Below are positions 13,706 to 14,973 of a DNA stretch of 14,973 nt, one piece after another. This stretch comes from Candidatus Gastranaerophilales bacterium. Lineage in GTDB: Bacteria > Cyanobacteriota > Vampirovibrionia > Gastranaerophilales > UBA9971. Position 1 is the stretch's first letter, and the number at the start of each line of letters is the position of its first letter. Both the position numbers and the translations under genes were made by a program. A model generated the notes under the pieces. The model had not been told where the DNA came from. It searched no databases and saw only the letters and a program-made list of their open reading frames with translations. Where the stretch lies: NCBI GenBank assembly GCA_028277195.1, contig JANQGS010000001.1, positions 1 to 14,973 of the forward strand, in the 5' to 3' direction.

Positions 13706-14240
13706 CGAAAAAAGCTATGACAACAAGGGTTAAGCCGATTATGACAAGTTCCAGGTAGCTCTTCACCATTTCCCCGAAGAACATAAGCGCCGCACCCACA
13801 ATAAAAAACCTTGCCCCCCGGCCAATAAAGCTCGCCAGCATAAAACCCGGGAAGTTCAGCGTAAAAATTCCGCTGGCTATGGTGAAAACTTTATATGGCA
13901 GGGGTGTAAAAGCAGCGCCCAGAACCGCCCACACACCGTATTTATTATAGAGTTCCTCAACTTTTTCAAGGTAGTGGTGGTTTTTTTTAAATATTCTGTG
14001 AAAAATGGGCTTACCGCCGTATTTGCCCAGCGCATATCCGAATGCCCCCCCAAGCGTGGAAAAAACAGTGCATATAAGCGCAAAAACCAGGGCTTTCTGC
14101 GGCAGCGTCAGGCTCATTGCAATAAGCAGCACATCAGGCGGTATGGGAAATACGCTGGATTCGACGAACGCCATGAGCGCAAGCCCTATTTCGCCCAGTT
14201 CCTCAAAGTAGTTAATTATTTCGCGGAAGAATTCTTTCAT
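13632..14240 (-). CDS. DedA/YqaA-type (VTT/SNARE-associated domain) membrane protein
   Basis: A 202-residue inner-membrane protein with about five hydrophobic segments. Family motifs are visible: acidic E27 with FPIPPD (31-36), the re-entrant-loop segment TPLPYKVFTIASGIF (112-126) and GRGARFF (140-146) with its conserved Arg. DedA-family members help membrane homeostasis, and some move polyprenyl phosphate or phospholipids across the membrane; the substrate here is not known. GAGG lies 3 bases before the ATG. It begins 16 bp after the stop of the MlaE-type permease gene, so the two are probably one operon dealing with envelope lipids. The 3' end overlaps the convergent glycosyltransferase gene by 74 bp; both C-termini look plausible. 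Confidence 0.88.
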   Translation of the reverse strand: MKEFFREIINYFEELGEIGLALMAFVESSVFPIPPDVLLIAMSLTLPQKALVFALICTVFSTLGGAFGYALGKYGGKPIFHRIFKKNHHYLEKVEELYNKYGVWAVLGAAFTPLPYKVFTIASGIFTLNFPGFMLASFIGRGARFFIVGAALMFFGEMVKSYLELVIIGLTLVVIAFFAILHGVYRNNPDNMKAGKKAKYHS

Positions 14241-14256
14241 AATCCTCGTTTCTCAT

Positions 14257-14973
14257 TCATGCAAAAAACACCCAGCTCAATATTAAATCAAACAGCAGTA
14301 TTGCAACAGCGCTCCATATAGCTGCCCTTGTGGTTGATAAGCCTACTTCCCTCGCTCCCCCGGCTGTCCTTAAGCCGTGGCAGGTGCATATTAAAGTGAC
14401 AAGAAGTCCAAAAACAGCTGCCTTAACAAGGCTTATCATAATATCATAAGTGTCTGTGTATAGCCAGACCGACTTTAAGTACAAATAAGGATGCAGCCGG
14501 ACTGTGGCGTTAGCAATAAACATTCCCCCGAGAATCCCTATAAGCTCGGCAAGTATAGTGACCAGCGGCACTACAACAACCCCGGCGATAAGCCTGGGCA
14601 CTAAAAGGTATTCAACCGGGTCAATCCTGAGGGCTTTTAATGCGTCTATCTGTTCAGTTACGCTCATGTTGCCGATTTCCGCGGTGATGGCCGTGCCGGC
14701 CCTTGCACCTATAGCAAGGCTGGCAAATATAGGGGCCATTTCCCTCGTTATGGCAATGGAAACCAGTCCGCCAACGTAAGCGTCCGCCCCGGAAATAATA
14801 AACCTCTGTGCCACCTGCAAGGACAAAACAGCCCCGGCTACCAGGCATATGGTCAGCGCTATGGGCAGTGAGTCAAAACCTATTATCGCGGCCTGGCTGA
14901 TTGTGTGTTTAATACCGATTTCACGGGAAAAAATTTTTCTTACGGCCTTAAACAGGTTTATTACGCAAAAACC
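14257..14973 (-). CDS. mlaE: MlaE-family phospholipid ABC transporter permease, N-terminus cut by window edge
   Basis: The permease of the Mla-type system moves phospholipids between inner and outer membranes with MlaF (ATPase) and MlaD (MCE protein). The frame is open to the window edge, giving 238 visible residues; a TTG at 14826 could be mistaken for a start, but the family sequence continues upstream (AAIIGFDSLPIALTICLVAG). Family hallmarks: SLQVAQRF, the GARAGTAITAEIGNMSVTEQIDAL block (about residues 89-112 of the visible part), and LVPRLIAGVVVVPLVTILAE. Hydrophobic segments fill the rest. Only the first few tens of residues are missing. MlaF and MlaD genes are not in the window and may lie just to the right. 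Its presence implies a double-membrane cell. Confidence 0.92.
   Translation of the reverse strand, partial: GFCVINLFKAVRKIFSREIGIKHTISQAAIIGFDSLPIALTICLVAGAVLSLQVAQRFIISGADAYVGGLVSIAITREMAPIFASLAIGARAGTAITAEIGNMSVTEQIDALKALRIDPVEYLLVPRLIAGVVVVPLVTILAELIGILGGMFIANATVRLHPYLYLKSVWLYTDTYDIMISLVKAAVFGLLVTLICTCHGLRTAGGAREVGLSTTRAAIWSAVAILLFDLILSWVFFA

Noticed and set aside
14257..14826. A complete 189-aa gene starting at TTG 14826
   Set aside because: The reading frame continues without a stop to the window edge, and the upstream residues match the MlaE family, so the TTG is internal and the gene is partial.

Overview
The window looks like chromosomal DNA of an uncultured diderm bacterium. An MlaE-type permease points to an outer membrane. 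A type IV prepilin peptidase, a group-3 (SigB/SigF-like) sigma factor, FAD-dependent TrmFO and a NifH-like protein outside any visible nif cluster fit a deep-branching candidate lineage, for example the Margulisbacteria/Saganbacteria group or Elusimicrobiota. That placement is a guess; nothing here (no rRNA, no ribosomal protein gene) fixes the taxonomy. No tRNA, rRNA, CRISPR array or transposase was seen.

Left part (1-4881, + strand). A 300-bp non-coding stretch with nested inverted repeats leads into an oppF-type ABC transporter ATPase gene. Two tiny membrane-protein genes follow (76 and 31 aa). They sit between two copies of the oppF 3' end, as though a small cassette had been inserted at the end of oppF and had rebuilt it. 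Next come an orphan nifH-like gene, a degenerate-N-terminus HD-GYP protein and trmFO, closely spaced or overlapping and probably co-transcribed.

Middle part (4888-9569, - strand). Read in the direction of transcription: a 165-aa coiled-coil protein gene with its own terminator; a 157-aa coiled-coil protein gene preceded by a CTTA tetranucleotide microsatellite; then a tight operon of alternative sigma factor, prepilin peptidase and a Cache-type membrane histidine kinase. The two coiled-coil proteins share an ungapped C-terminal module (14 of 43 residues identical by eye) and a similar upstream DNA element. They look like an undescribed pair of co-regulated small proteins.

Right part (9570-14973). 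A 367-bp non-coding stretch holds the long leader of the 165-aa gene and the secA terminator. Then come secA (- strand), a divergent family-2-like glycosyltransferase with changed catalytic motifs, a DedA/VTT-family membrane protein whose 3' end overlaps the glycosyltransferase by 74 bp, and an MlaE-type lipid-transport permease cut by the window edge.

The most unusual items are the oppF-end duplication around the small membrane-gene cassette, the coiled-coil protein pair with its repeat-controlled upstream region, and the orphan NifH-like reductase.
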